Source of the DNA: Goekera deserti
GTDB lineage: Bacteria > Actinomycetota > Actinomycetes > Mycobacteriales > Geodermatophilaceae
Reading direction: 5' to 3'
Assembly (NCBI RefSeq): GCF_010685995.1
Contig: NZ_JAAGWK010000024.1
Location: forward strand, 1 to 64,000
DNA: 64,000 nucleotides
This document shows positions 35,772 through 43,668 of this stretch, piece after piece. Position 1 is the first letter of the stretch, and every line of letters starts with the position of its first letter. The notes under the pieces are model-generated. The model was not told where the DNA came from and made no database searches. It saw only the letters and a list, made by a program, of their open reading frames with translations. A program made the translations under genes and the position numbers.

Positions 35772-36593
35772 ATGAGCCGTGCGAGCGAGTCCGGCGAGCC
35801 GGTGAGGGTCGAGGCCGACGGCGCGGAGATCGAGGCCCCGCTGCACCAGGCGGTGACCACCGTCCTCGACGAGGGCCAGCAGGTGGACGCCGTCCGCGAG
35901 TGGACGGCGGAGGACTTCGCCGACTCCGACTGGGACCACCCGGACACCCGCCCGCGGATGCGCGGCTGGCTGCACCTGTTCGCGTTCTTCGGCTCCATCG
36001 TGGCCGGCGCCGTGCTCATCCCGCTGGCCTGGACGCACGGTGGCCTGCGCGCGGGACTGCCGGTGACGCTCTACTGCATCACGATCCTCGGCCTGTTCGG
36101 CGTGAGCGCGCTCTACCACCGGCGGCGCTGGTCACCGCGCGGCTGGAAGGTGATGAAGCGGCTCGACCACTCGATGATCTTCGTGTTCATCGCCGGCACG
36201 TACACGCCGTTCGCCGCGCTGTCGGTCAACGCGCCCAGCAACTGGCGGGTGCTCGCCACCGTCTGGGGCGGCGCGCTGGCCGGCATGGCCCTCAAGCTGG
36301 TCTGGCCGACCGCGCCCCGCTGGCTGGGCGTGCCGATCTACCTGGCGCTCGGCTGGGTGGCCGTCTTCGTGCTCGCCGACATCCTCGACCTCGCCGGTGT
36401 CACGTCGGTGGTGCTGCTGGCCGCGGGCGGGCTGCTGTACACCCTCGGCGGCGTCGCCTACGGGATCAAGAAGCCCAACCCGTGGCCGGGCACCTTCGGT
36501 TACCACGAAGTGTTCCACGCCATGACCATCGTGGCCGCGGCCTGCCACTACATCGGCGTCTACTTCGCGCTGTACAACAGCCCGTTCGTCTGA
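35772..36593 (+). CDS. trhA: Hemolysin III / TrhA family membrane protein
   Basis: Members of this PAQR-like family are seven-helix membrane proteins; TrhA affects membrane energetics and fluidity in E. coli. The 273-residue product has a hydrophilic N-terminus (about 65 residues) and then seven helices. It carries the conserved SALYHRRRW, MKRLDHSMIFVFIAGTYTP and GYHEVFHAMTIVAAACHY, whose His residues form the metal site. The hemolysin name is historical. It is divergent to the cis-prenyl transferase gene. Confidence 0.92.
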   Translation: MSRASESGEPVRVEADGAEIEAPLHQAVTTVLDEGQQVDAVREWTAEDFADSDWDHPDTRPRMRGWLHLFAFFGSIVAGAVLIPLAWTHGGLRAGLPVTLYCITILGLFGVSALYHRRRWSPRGWKVMKRLDHSMIFVFIAGTYTPFAALSVNAPSNWRVLATVWGGALAGMALKLVWPTAPRWLGVPIYLALGWVAVFVLADILDLAGVTSVVLLAAGGLLYTLGGVAYGIKKPNPWPGTFGYHEVFHAMTIVAAACHYIGVYFALYNSPFV

Positions 36594-36628
36594 GGACCGC
36601 CCCCTCCGTCCGGACGACGCCCCGCACC

Positions 36629-36657
36629 GCACCGCCGGGCCGGCCGCCCGGCGGTGC
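36629..36657. terminator. Bidirectional terminator between trhA and HAAS gene
   Basis: A 12-bp perfect stem (36629-36640 pairing with 36646-36657) with a 5-base loop lies between converging genes. Confidence 0.65.
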
Positions 36658-36665
36658 GCACCGCG

Positions 36666-37778
36666 TCAGGGGCTCGGCGTCGGCTCCGCGGGCGGCGGCT
36701 CCTCCGCCGGCCCGGCCGGCGCCGTCGTCCCCGGGGTCTCCGCGGCGGGGGCGTCCGTCGTCGACGCGGGGGCCGACGACGCAGCGCCGCTGGTCGGGGT
36801 CGGGGTCGGGGCAGCGGTCGTCGTCGGGGCGGGCCCGGTCGGCGGTGCCGGCTGCACCGGCACCGCGCGGCCGTACTCGTCGTAGGCGTAGGCGCGCTGC
36901 TGCTGCGGGTAGGAGTTGCGCGGCGCCGGCGGCGCCCCCGGGGCGACCACCCGCTCGACCGGAACGCCGTCGGCGGTCCAGTCGGCGAGGTTGTCGATCG
37001 GCCGCCCGTCCTGGTCGTACAGCAGGACGCCGGACAGCGGCTCCCCGGTGGCGGAGAACGGGTGGACGTTCGTGATCGGGGTGCCGTCCTCGTGGGCCAG
37101 CGTCCCGCCGCTCCCGCTGGACTCGGCGTAGTCGCCGTACACCGGTCCGGCCTGCGCGGCCGGGTTCGCGCCCACCCCGAGCACCGTCGCGACGGCGAGC
37201 AGCGCGAGCGCACCGTTGCCGGCCAGCACGAGCGGACGACGGGCCGGGTCCGGGTGCTCCTGCGTCCGACGCCCGAACCGCACCGACGCGGTCACCGCCG
37301 CCGCCAGCAGCACCAGTCCCACCACCGGGCCGAGCCCGAACTCGGGCAGCAGCGACCAGCCGCCGGCCACCACCCGGTCCAGGGCGAGCAGGCCCAGCCA
37401 CGCCCGGGCCACCCACCAGGCCGGCCGCAGCTCGGGCAGGAAGTCGGCCACCTCGCGCACCGGCTGCGCCGCGCGGGCCCGGTCGAGCAGCGGGTCGACC
37501 CGGTCCCAGGACAGCCGGCCGGCCCGGCGTACCGGACCGGGGGCCAGCCCGGCGGACGCGCGCAGCTCCTCGGCGTAGGCCGACGCCGGGCCGAGCCGCT
37601 GGACGAGGGGCTCCTCGCTCTCCGCGGCGACCTCGGCCAGATGCTCCTCCAGGTCCTCCAGGACCTCGGTGAGCCGCTCCCGCGGGACGTCGGCGAGGGC
37701 GGCCCGGACCTGCCGCGCGTAGTCGGCGGTCTCGTCCCGCCGCCCTGTCGACCGGTCGACGGTGTCTGGACTCGTCAT
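36666..37778 (-). CDS. HAAS-domain membrane protein, partner of PadR regulator
   Basis: The 370-residue product has an N-terminal HAAS-like helical domain (about residues 18-75, with VRAALADVPRERLTEVLEDL and EEHLAEVAAE). About three membrane helices (130-220) follow, then an outer region with DEDG-like polar repeats (LAHEDGTPITNVHPFSATGE, LYDQDGRPIDNLADW) and a Pro/Thr/Ala-rich tail from about 300. HAAS proteins are usually co-encoded with PadR regulators and are thought to sense signals at the membrane. The ATGA overlap with padR supports this. Ligand unknown. Confidence 0.75.
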   Translation of the reverse strand: MTSPDTVDRSTGRRDETADYARQVRAALADVPRERLTEVLEDLEEHLAEVAAESEEPLVQRLGPASAYAEELRASAGLAPGPVRRAGRLSWDRVDPLLDRARAAQPVREVADFLPELRPAWWVARAWLGLLALDRVVAGGWSLLPEFGLGPVVGLVLLAAAVTASVRFGRRTQEHPDPARRPLVLAGNGALALLAVATVLGVGANPAAQAGPVYGDYAESSGSGGTLAHEDGTPITNVHPFSATGEPLSGVLLYDQDGRPIDNLADWTADGVPVERVVAPGAPPAPRNSYPQQQRAYAYDEYGRAVPVQPAPPTGPAPTTTAAPTPTPTSGAASSAPASTTDAPAAETPGTTAPAGPAEEPPPAEPTPSP

Positions 37779-38110
37779 GCCACCTCTCCTCGCTCCCGGC
37801 GCAGCAGCGCCGCCATCGTGTCGGCGAAACCGCCCCAGGTCTTGGACGCGCTCTCCAGCTGGGCGTGCCCGGAGGCGTTGAGCCCGTAGTACTTGCGGTG
37901 CGGCCCGGACTCCGAGGGCACCACGTAGCTGGTCAGGTGCCCGGCCGCGTAGAGCCGGCGCAGCGTGCCGTACACCGACGCGTCGCCGACGTCGTCCAGC
38001 CCGGCTGCCCGCAGCCGGCGGACGACGTCGTAGCCGTACCCGTCCTCACCGTCCAGGACGGCCAGGACGGCGAGGTCGAGCACCCCCTTGAGCAGTTGTG
38101 TGGTGTCCAT
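37775..38110 (-). CDS. PadR family transcriptional regulator
   Basis: PadR proteins are winged-helix repressors. The 111-residue product has the PadR N-terminal domain: LLKGVLDLAVLAVLDGEDGYGYDVVRRL, DASVYGTLRRLYAAGHL, and the wing SGPHRKYYGLNASGHA. It is short with little C-terminal dimerisation helix, as in the PadR-s1 subgroup. The ATG at 38110 has GAGGAG 5 bases upstream; a start at 38161 would place the operator palindrome in the gene. It is co-translated with the HAAS protein and likely autoregulated. Confidence 0.92.
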   Translation of the reverse strand: MDTTQLLKGVLDLAVLAVLDGEDGYGYDVVRRLRAAGLDDVGDASVYGTLRRLYAAGHLTSYVVPSESGPHRKYYGLNASGHAQLESASKTWGGFADTMAALLRRERGEVA

Positions 38111-38133
38111 GCAGTCTCCTCGGCCGTGGTCCC

Positions 38134-38163
38134 GTGCGCCGCACACTACTGTGCACTGCACAG
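38134..38163 (-). promoter_or_regulatory. Putative PadR operator and promoter
   Basis: A perfect dyad CTGTGCACTGCACAG (38149-38163; arms of 7, centre C) touches a -10-like TAGTGT on the - strand (38148-38143). A second dyad GTGCGCCGCAC (38134-38144) lies just downstream of it. Dyads next to the -10 site and 30-50 bases before padR fit autorepression. Confidence 0.55.
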
Positions 38164-38204
38164 CAGCTGGACCAGGTCGGGGCCCGGCGTGTCCCGCGGT
38201 GGGC

Positions 38205-39467
38205 TCAGGCGCTGCGCAGGTCCGCGGCCGGGAACGGCGGCCGCTCGTCCAGCCGCACCGACAGCCGGCCGGCCGCGCGCCACACCCGGGCGGTGAGGTC
38301 GTTGTCGGACTCGGTGACCAGGTTGCCCATCACCCGCAGCGCCACCGTCATCAGCGCCGTCGAGCGCATGCCGATCGGGCCCGCCGTCGGCAGCAGCTGG
38401 GGCACCGTGAGCAGCCCGGCCAGCCGCCGGGCGATGGAGAACGCGTGGCCGTAGTGCCGGCGCAGGGTGGCCGGCCAGGCCAGCGACCAGTCGCTCTCCC
38501 CCAGCAGCCCGGCCAGGTTCCGGCCGGTCTCCATGCCGTAGTCGATGCCCTCGCCGTTGAGCGGGTTCACGCAGCCGGCCGCGTCACCGACCAGCGCCCA
38601 GTTGCGCCCGGCCACACCGGACACCGCGCCGCCCATCGGCAGCAGCGCCGAGGCCGGGTCCCGCACCGCGCCGTCCAGCTGCCACTCCGCTCGGCGGCTG
38701 TCGGCGTAGAAGTCGAGCAGCGCGCGCAGCTGCACCCCGGCCGGACGGCGCGACGTGGCCAGCGTGCCGACGCCGATGTTGACCCCGCCGTCGCCGAGCG
38801 GGAACACCCAGCCGTAGCCGGACAGCAGCTCGCCCTGGGTGCCGCGCAGCTCCAGGTGGGAGGACATCCACTCGTCGTCGCTGCGCCCGGAGGACATGTA
38901 GCCCCGCGCGGCCACACCGTAGGCGGTCTCCCGGTGCCACTGGCGGCCGAGCACCCGGCCCAGCGGCGACCGCACGCCGTCGGCCACCACCAGCCGGCGG
39001 CAGGCCACGGTGCGCGAGCCCCCGTCGGCGGTCCGGAAGACCACCCCGCCGACCCGGTCGCCGTCGCGCTGCACGTCGACGGCGCGGGCGCCGTCCATCG
39101 GGAGCACGCCGTCGTCCAGCGCTACCTGGCGGATCCGCGCGTCCAGCTCGGTGCGCGGCACGGCACCGCCGTGGTCGGGCAGCGACCCGCCCGGCCAGGG
39201 CAGCAGCAGCTCCCGGCCGAAGCCGGCCGCCCGCAGCCCCCGGTTGCGGGCGTGGCCGCGCACCCAGTCGCCCAGGCCGAGCAGGTCCAGCTCCGCGATG
39301 GCCCGCGGGGTCAGCCCGTCGCCGCAGGGCTTGTCCCGGGGGAAGGTGGCCGCGTCGGCCAGCACGACGTCGGCCCCGTGGCGGGCCGCCCAGGCTGCCG
39401 CGGCGGACCCGGCGGGCCCGGCACCCACCACGAGGACGTCGGTCGCGATGGGCTGGGGCGTGGTCAC
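38205..39467 (-). CDS. FAD-dependent geranylgeranyl reductase family protein
   Basis: This flavoprotein family reduces double bonds of isoprenoid chains such as menaquinone or lipid tails. The 420-residue product has the FAD dinucleotide motif VLVVGAGPAGSAAAAWAARHG (about residues 11-31), FPRDKPCGDGLTP typical of GGR proteins, and GDAAGCVNPLNGEGIDYGME near the second FAD site. In mycobacteria the close homologue MenJ acts on menaquinone; that role is inference here. The GTG at 39467 is chosen to start just before the FAD motif; upstream residues are Arg/Pro-rich and unconserved. Confidence 0.88.
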   Translation of the reverse strand: MTTPQPIATDVLVVGAGPAGSAAAAWAARHGADVVLADAATFPRDKPCGDGLTPRAIAELDLLGLGDWVRGHARNRGLRAAGFGRELLLPWPGGSLPDHGGAVPRTELDARIRQVALDDGVLPMDGARAVDVQRDGDRVGGVVFRTADGGSRTVACRRLVVADGVRSPLGRVLGRQWHRETAYGVAARGYMSSGRSDDEWMSSHLELRGTQGELLSGYGWVFPLGDGGVNIGVGTLATSRRPAGVQLRALLDFYADSRRAEWQLDGAVRDPASALLPMGGAVSGVAGRNWALVGDAAGCVNPLNGEGIDYGMETGRNLAGLLGESDWSLAWPATLRRHYGHAFSIARRLAGLLTVPQLLPTAGPIGMRSTALMTVALRVMGNLVTESDNDLTARVWRAAGRLSVRLDERPPFPAADLRSA

Positions 39468-39520
39468 CTGGCCGAGTATCCCCGGCCGCGGCCGACAGGC
39501 GGCGGAGCGCGACGGCGACG

Positions 39521-40156
39521 TCAGCCGAGGGTCGGGCCCTGGGCGCGGACCTCCTCGACGGCGGCCATGGCCTGGCGCAGCTGGGTCAGCCACTCGTCGG
39601 CGTGCTCGCCGACCAGGCGCACCGACCAGGCCAGCGCCTCCGACCGCGAGCGGGCGACCCCCGCGTCGACCAGGGTGTCCAGCACCAGCCGCTCGGACTG
39701 GCGCAGCCGGGTCATGACCGGCACCGACAGCGTGGTGAAGACCTCGCGCTGGTCACCGCACGCCGCGCCCCAGGCCACGGAGCGGCCGTAGCGGGCCTGC
39801 GCGGCGTCCGCGATGGCCATCCGCTGCTCGCGGGTGTCCTCCTGGAAGCGCGCGATCCTGCCCACCCGGGCGGCCGCCGGGTCACCCTCGCCGGCCTCCG
39901 GCTCGGGCACCGGCCCGACGACGGTGATCTCGTCCCGGTCGACCACGATCTCGACGGGTCCGGTGAACCAGGCGTCGGGCAGCCGCCCGGCGAACCAGCC
40001 GGCGACCTCGGCCCGGTCGACCGGCGGACCCGACTCGGCCGGCCGCCCACCGGGGCCGCGCCCACCGGGACCACGCCCCCCACCCGGGCCACGGCCACGG
40101 CCGCCGGGGAACGGGCCCCCGCCGAACGGGCCACCTGCAAAGCGTCCTGCGTGCAT
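39521..40156 (-). CDS. Hypothetical protein with Gly-rich N-terminus
   Basis: The 211-residue product begins with a Gly/Pro/Arg-rich stretch (residues 1-45) made of FGGGPF, GGRG and GPGG units. A folded domain follows, with PVEIVVDRDEITVVGPVPEP, a basic helix (RIARFQEDTREQRMAIADAAQ) and a C-terminal part RLRQSERLVLDTLVDAGVARSRSEALAWSVRLV that looks like a ribbon-helix-helix or helical repressor segment. I do not recognise a named family. The ATG has a strong GGAGG site and an unusual AT-rich direct repeat upstream. Confidence 0.75.
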   Translation of the reverse strand: MHAGRFAGGPFGGGPFPGGRGRGPGGGRGPGGRGPGGRPAESGPPVDRAEVAGWFAGRLPDAWFTGPVEIVVDRDEITVVGPVPEPEAGEGDPAAARVGRIARFQEDTREQRMAIADAAQARYGRSVAWGAACGDQREVFTTLSVPVMTRLRQSERLVLDTLVDAGVARSRSEALAWSVRLVGEHADEWLTQLRQAMAAVEEVRAQGPTLG

Positions 40157-40532
40157 GACGACCTCCGTGTCACTGCGTTGATTACGTGATTACACGGTAA
40201 GCCCGCGGGGGCTCGAGGTCACGCGCCGGCGTTGCGCTCACAGCGGATCCACCGTCAGCCGACCCGGCCAGCCGTGCGCGATCCCATGACGCACGGTCAT
40301 CACCAGCCGACGACAGACCCGCGATCCCGAGCCCGGGTCCGGGGAGCCGGGCCGCGGACAGGACGCAACCTCACCGAGCGTGACGGGCAGGCAGGGACGT
40401 GTGGTGGCTCGCTGAGGAGCGGCAGCACCTTGCCAGCGGCCCCACCCGCTTTCCGTCCAGTTCTCGCACAGCCGGCTCTGGTGACGCTCCCGCGGCCGGC
40501 GGGACGCTCCTGGTGCCGACAAGGAGGTCAGC
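40157..40532. other. Divergent noncoding gap of 376 bases
   Basis: It separates the Gly-rich protein gene (- strand) from the AMIN-like protein gene (+ strand). It holds the direct repeat at 40179-40194 and, at its right end, the ribosome site AAGGAGG (40520-40526) of the + gene. No gene or clear hairpin was seen in the middle. Confidence 0.6.
40179..40194 (-). promoter_or_regulatory. AT-rich 8-bp direct repeat, likely operator or promoter
   Basis: TGATTACG is followed directly by TGATTACA, about 25 bases before the Gly-rich protein start. On the - strand this reads GTAATCACGTAATCA and may contain the -10 region. Such an AT-rich direct repeat stands out in this GC-rich sequence and suggests a regulator binding site. 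Confidence 0.45.
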
Positions 40533-41099
40533 ATGAACGGAAACCGATTCCGCACCCCCGCACTGCTCACGGCCCTCACCCTGGCGCTGCTGGGGCTCGC
40601 CGCACCGGCACAGGCCGGGCCGGCGCGCTGCACGACACCCTGGGGATCCCAGCCCCAGGTGCGCGACACCGCCCCCTACACCGGGGCGTACGTCCAGGAC
40701 GTCCGGTCCGGACGCCACGACTGCTTCGACCGCCTGGTGGTCGACATCGGCGGCGCGGGCGCCTTCGACTCCTACTCCGTCCGGTACGTCGACCGGGTCG
40801 TCGGCTCCAGCGGCATCCCGACCCCGGTGCGTGGCGGCGCCGACATCGAGGTCGTGGTCGGGGCCTCGGCCCTCTCCGGGGACGACGTCGCGTACCTGCC
40901 GGCCGACCGGGCCGAGGTCGTCGACGTGTCCGGCTACCGCACGTTCCGCCAGGTGGCCTGGGTGGAGTCGTTCGAGGGCAGCACGGTGCTCGCCCTGGGC
41001 ACCCGGGCGCGGCTGCCGGTGCGCGCCTTCGTCCTCGCGCCGCCGGTCGGGTCCGGGCAGGACCCGCGCCTGGTGGTGGACGTCGCGCACCGCTGGTGA
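40533..41099 (+). CDS. Secreted AMIN-like domain protein
   Basis: The 188-residue product has a Sec signal peptide (residues 1-28, cleavage after AQA). The mature part resembles the AMIN-like domain of actinobacterial exported proteins: VRSGRHDCFDRLVVDIGGAG, YSVRYVDRVV and the C-terminal DPRLVVDVAHRW. AMIN domains bind cell envelope polymers in other bacteria; function here is unknown. AAGGAGG lies 6 bases before the ATG. Two Cys residues in the mature domain may form a disulfide. Confidence 0.82.
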   Translation: MNGNRFRTPALLTALTLALLGLAAPAQAGPARCTTPWGSQPQVRDTAPYTGAYVQDVRSGRHDCFDRLVVDIGGAGAFDSYSVRYVDRVVGSSGIPTPVRGGADIEVVVGASALSGDDVAYLPADRAEVVDVSGYRTFRQVAWVESFEGSTVLALGTRARLPVRAFVLAPPVGSGQDPRLVVDVAHRW

Positions 41100-41105
41100 C
41101 GGCAG

Positions 41106-41148
41106 CGGGCCGGTGGTCGGGCGCCCTGGGCGACCGGCCACCGGCCCG
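41106..41148. terminator. Possible bidirectional terminator
   Basis: An 11-bp stem (41106-41116 pairing with 41138-41148) with a 21-base loop lies between the converging AMIN-like and mca-linked genes. The long loop makes it weaker than the others in the window. Confidence 0.4.
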
Positions 41149-41160
41149 TCCGCGTCGTGG

Positions 41161-41490
41161 TCAGTCCGCGGACCGGGGCCGGCCGTCCGTGTCGTCCTCG
41201 GGCCGGGGCGCCTCGATGGCCAGCGGCGCGCGGCGCAGGTGGTCCAGCAGGTCGGCGCCCGGGGCGCGCGGCTCGAACAGCTCCGCCGGGGTGTCCGGGA
41301 CGACGACGGGCTGGTCGGCGGGGTCGAAGGTGCGCGGCAGCTTCTTGAGGTGACCGGTCATCGACCTGCCCAGCGCGAAGACGGCGACCAGCAGCACGAG
41401 GATGAGCGCCAGCCCGATCGGGCCGGCGGTGCCGACGTCCTGCGGGTCCTGGTCGGAGACGGCCAGCACGGCCTGCGCGAGCGGGTTCAC
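41161..41490 (-). CDS. Small membrane protein co-encoded with Mca
   Basis: The 109-residue product has one membrane helix (about residues 22-44, GPIGLALILVLLVAVFALG) and a hydrophilic C-terminus rich in Pro and Asp. It starts at a GTG that overlaps the mca stop by 4 bases. Similar one-helix proteins follow mca in other actinobacteria; the function is unknown. A longer open frame upstream lies within mca in a different frame. Confidence 0.8.
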   Translation of the reverse strand: MNPLAQAVLAVSDQDPQDVGTAGPIGLALILVLLVAVFALGRSMTGHLKKLPRTFDPADQPVVVPDTPAELFEPRAPGADLLDHLRRAPLAIEAPRPEDDTDGRPRSAD

Positions 41491-42383
41491 GGCACCGGCA
41501 CCCCGCTGCGGACCCCGGCGAACAGGTCGTCCTCGGGCACGGTCGAGTCGACCAGGCTGCGGGCCAGCTCGTAGTCCTCGGTCGGCCACACCTCGCGCTG
41601 GAGCTCCAGCGGGCAGGCGAACCAGCGCCCGGTGGGGTCGACCTGGGTGGCGTGCGCGATCAGGGCGGCGTCCCGGAGCTCGAAGTACTCGCCGCACGGC
41701 ACCCGGGTGGTGACCCGGTGCGAGATGTCCTTGCTGTCGTCCCAGCCGGCCAGCCACTCCGCGTACGGCGACTCCAGGCCGCGGGCGAGCATCGCCTCGT
41801 GCGTGGCCACCATGCGCGGCTTGGTGAAGCTCATGTGGAAGTACAGCTTGCTGGGCTGCCACGGCTCCCCCAGCTCGGGGTACCGGTCGGGGTCACCGGC
41901 GGCCTCGAAGGCGTGCACGGAGATGTCGTGGGTCTTGATGTGGTCGGGGTGCGGGTAGCCACCGCGCTCGTCGTAGGTGGTGACCACCTGCGGCTTGAAC
42001 CGCCGGATCAGGGCGACCAGCGGGGCGGCCGCCTCCTCCACCGGCACCAGGGCGAAGCAGCCCTCGGGCAGGGGCGGCAACGGGTCGCCCTCCGGGAGGC
42101 CGGAGTCGACGAAGCCGAGCCACTCCTGCTCGACGCCGAGGATCTCCCGGGCCCGCGCCATCTCCTCGGTGCGGATCTGCGGCAGCCGCTCCCAGACCTC
42201 CGGGCGGTCCAGCGCCGGGTTCAGCACCGAGCCCCGCTCACCGCCGGTGCAGGTGGCCACGAGCACCCGGGCCCCCTCGGCGACGTACTTGGCCATCGTG
42301 GCCGCACCCTTGCTCGACTCGTCGTCGGGGTGGGCGTGCACCGCGAGCAGGCGCAGCTGATCAGGAGCGTTCACACCGTCCAT
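41487..42383 (-). CDS. mca: Mycothiol S-conjugate amidase Mca
   Basis: Mca cleaves mycothiol S-conjugates so that the mercapturic acid part can be exported, detoxifying electrophiles and drugs. The 298-residue product has the LmbE-like zinc motif HAHPDDESSKG (His18, Asp21) and a second metal site in RGGYPHPDHIKTHD (His145/His148). The region LGFVDSGLPEGDPLPPLP closely matches mycobacterial Mca and not MshB. The ATG at 42383 is chosen; GTG 42374 is a possible alternative. Mycothiol use confirms an actinobacterial host. Confidence 0.95.
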   Translation of the reverse strand: MDGVNAPDQLRLLAVHAHPDDESSKGAATMAKYVAEGARVLVATCTGGERGSVLNPALDRPEVWERLPQIRTEEMARAREILGVEQEWLGFVDSGLPEGDPLPPLPEGCFALVPVEEAAAPLVALIRRFKPQVVTTYDERGGYPHPDHIKTHDISVHAFEAAGDPDRYPELGEPWQPSKLYFHMSFTKPRMVATHEAMLARGLESPYAEWLAGWDDSKDISHRVTTRVPCGEYFELRDAALIAHATQVDPTGRWFACPLELQREVWPTEDYELARSLVDSTVPEDDLFAGVRSGVPVP

Positions 42384-42450
42384 TGTCACCCGTTGCGGGC
42401 GCCCGGGGGCGGCCCGGCCCCCCGGAGCGGGTGACGTCGACCGCGGCAAC

Positions 42451-42480
42451 GGACACCCGGGACGGTCAGATCGGTAGGGT
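42451..42480 (+). promoter_or_regulatory. Possible greA promoter
   Basis: GGACAC (42451-42456) and TAGGGT (42475-42480, fits TANNNT) are 18 bases apart, about 124 bases before greA. Both boxes are imperfect, so this is tentative. It lies in the 220-base divergent mca-greA gap, which holds no gene. Confidence 0.3.
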
Positions 42481-42603
42481 CTCGTGACCGGACGGCGGGA
42501 CGGCAGCCGTGCGCACGGCATCGGCCGGCGGTGTTACGTTCGGTAGATCACAGGCCGTTCCCCGCATGGGGGGCGGCCATCCGAGTTCCGGGAGCATCTC
42601 ATC

Positions 42604-43104
42604 GTGTCCACCACTGACGAGCAGGACCAGGGCGTCTGGCTGACCCAGTCCGCGTACGACCGGCTCAAGGCCGAGCTCGACGAGTTGGTGGCCGGCCGGC
42701 CGGCCATGTCGGCAGAGATCAACGCCCGCCGCGAGGAGGGCGACCTCAAGGAGAACGGCGGCTACCACGCGGCCAAGGACGAGCAGGGCAAGCAGGAGGG
42801 CCGCATCCGCCAGCTCACCGACCTGCTGCGCAAGGCACGGGTCGGCGAACCGCCGGCAACGGCCACCAACGCCGCCCTCGGCACGGTCATCACCGTCCGG
42901 TTCGCCGGCGACGACGAGACCGAGAAGTTCCTGCTCGGCTCGCGCGAGATCGCCGGCACCACCGAGCTGACCGTCTACTCCCCCGAGTCGGCGCTGGGCG
43001 TGGCGATCATGGGTGCCGCTCCGGGTGAGTCGGTCACCTACACCACCCCGAACGGCAAGGACCTGACCGTCGAGGTCGTCGCGGTCGAGCCGTTCGTCGT
43101 CTGA
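42604..43104 (+). CDS. greA: Transcription elongation factor GreA
   Basis: GreA stimulates transcript cleavage by backtracked RNA polymerase. The 166-residue product has the coiled-coil finger (LKAELDELVAGRPAMSAEINARREEGDLKENGGYHAAKDEQGKQEGRIRQL, read across residues 15-65) with the tip acidic residues in EEGDLKENGGY. The C-terminal FKBP-like domain is also present (ALGTVITVRFAGDDE, SPESALGVAIMGAAPGESV). Length is normal. The GTG start follows GGGAG. The RNHCP gene follows 8 bases later. Confidence 0.96.
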   Translation: MSTTDEQDQGVWLTQSAYDRLKAELDELVAGRPAMSAEINARREEGDLKENGGYHAAKDEQGKQEGRIRQLTDLLRKARVGEPPATATNAALGTVITVRFAGDDETEKFLLGSREIAGTTELTVYSPESALGVAIMGAAPGESVTYTTPNGKDLTVEVVAVEPFVV

Positions 43105-43112
43105 GCGCGGCC

Positions 43113-43475
43113 GTGGTCCCCGCCCTGCCCCCGGACCCCACCCTGGGCAGTACCCGCGCCCGCGGTCGCCGCGCGGAGAACACCGACTTCACCTGCGGGT
43201 ACTGCCTCACCCCGGTGCCGGCCAACACCGACGGGCACTACCGCAACCACTGCCCGTGGTGCCTGTGGTCGCTGCACGTCGACGAGCTGCCCGGCGACCG
43301 GGCCAGCACCTGCCGGGAGCTGATGGAGCCGGTCGGGCTGGTGGAGAAGTCCGGCAAGGGCTGGCAGGTGGTGCACCGCTGCACCGCCTGCGGCCACCAC
43401 CAGCCCAACCGGCTGGTCCGGGACGGCGCCGCCCCCGACGACCTGGACCTGGTGCTCCGGCTGCCCTGGTTGTGA
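43113..43475 (+). CDS. RNHCP domain zinc-binding protein
   Basis: The 120-residue product contains CGYC, then the family-naming motif YRNHCPWCLWSLH, and a third Cys pair in RCTACGHHQPNRLV, forming likely zinc sites. RNHCP proteins are small and uncharacterised. It starts with GTG 8 bases after greA, so the two are probably co-transcribed. The first 20 residues are Pro/Arg-rich and may not be translated if a later start is used. Confidence 0.85.
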   Translation: MVPALPPDPTLGSTRARGRRAENTDFTCGYCLTPVPANTDGHYRNHCPWCLWSLHVDELPGDRASTCRELMEPVGLVEKSGKGWQVVHRCTACGHHQPNRLVRDGAAPDDLDLVLRLPWL

Positions 43476-43476
43476 C

Positions 43477-43606
43477 GACGGGAGGGCCGAGGAACGAGGC
43501 CCTCCCCGAGGAGCAACGACACCGCCGCCCGACGTGGTCGGATCCGCCGCAGGCGGAGCGACACCGACGGGAGGGCCGAGGCACGAGGCGCTCCCCGAGG
43601 AGGAGC
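43477..43606. repeat. Intergenic direct repeat pair with hairpin
   Basis: GACGGGAGGGCCGAGG starts at 43477 and again at 43566, and the similarity continues for about 35 bases in each copy. The first copy has a perfect 8-bp stem (43481-43488 pairing with 43498-43505); the second has one mismatch. Lying between converging genes, the pair may end transcription from both sides. It looks like an interspersed repeat element. Confidence 0.7.
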
Positions 43607-43668
43607 ACGGCGGGCTCAGCGCAACCGGCCCCGGCACGTGGCCGCGGTTGGAGCGCGGAGCGCGACCA

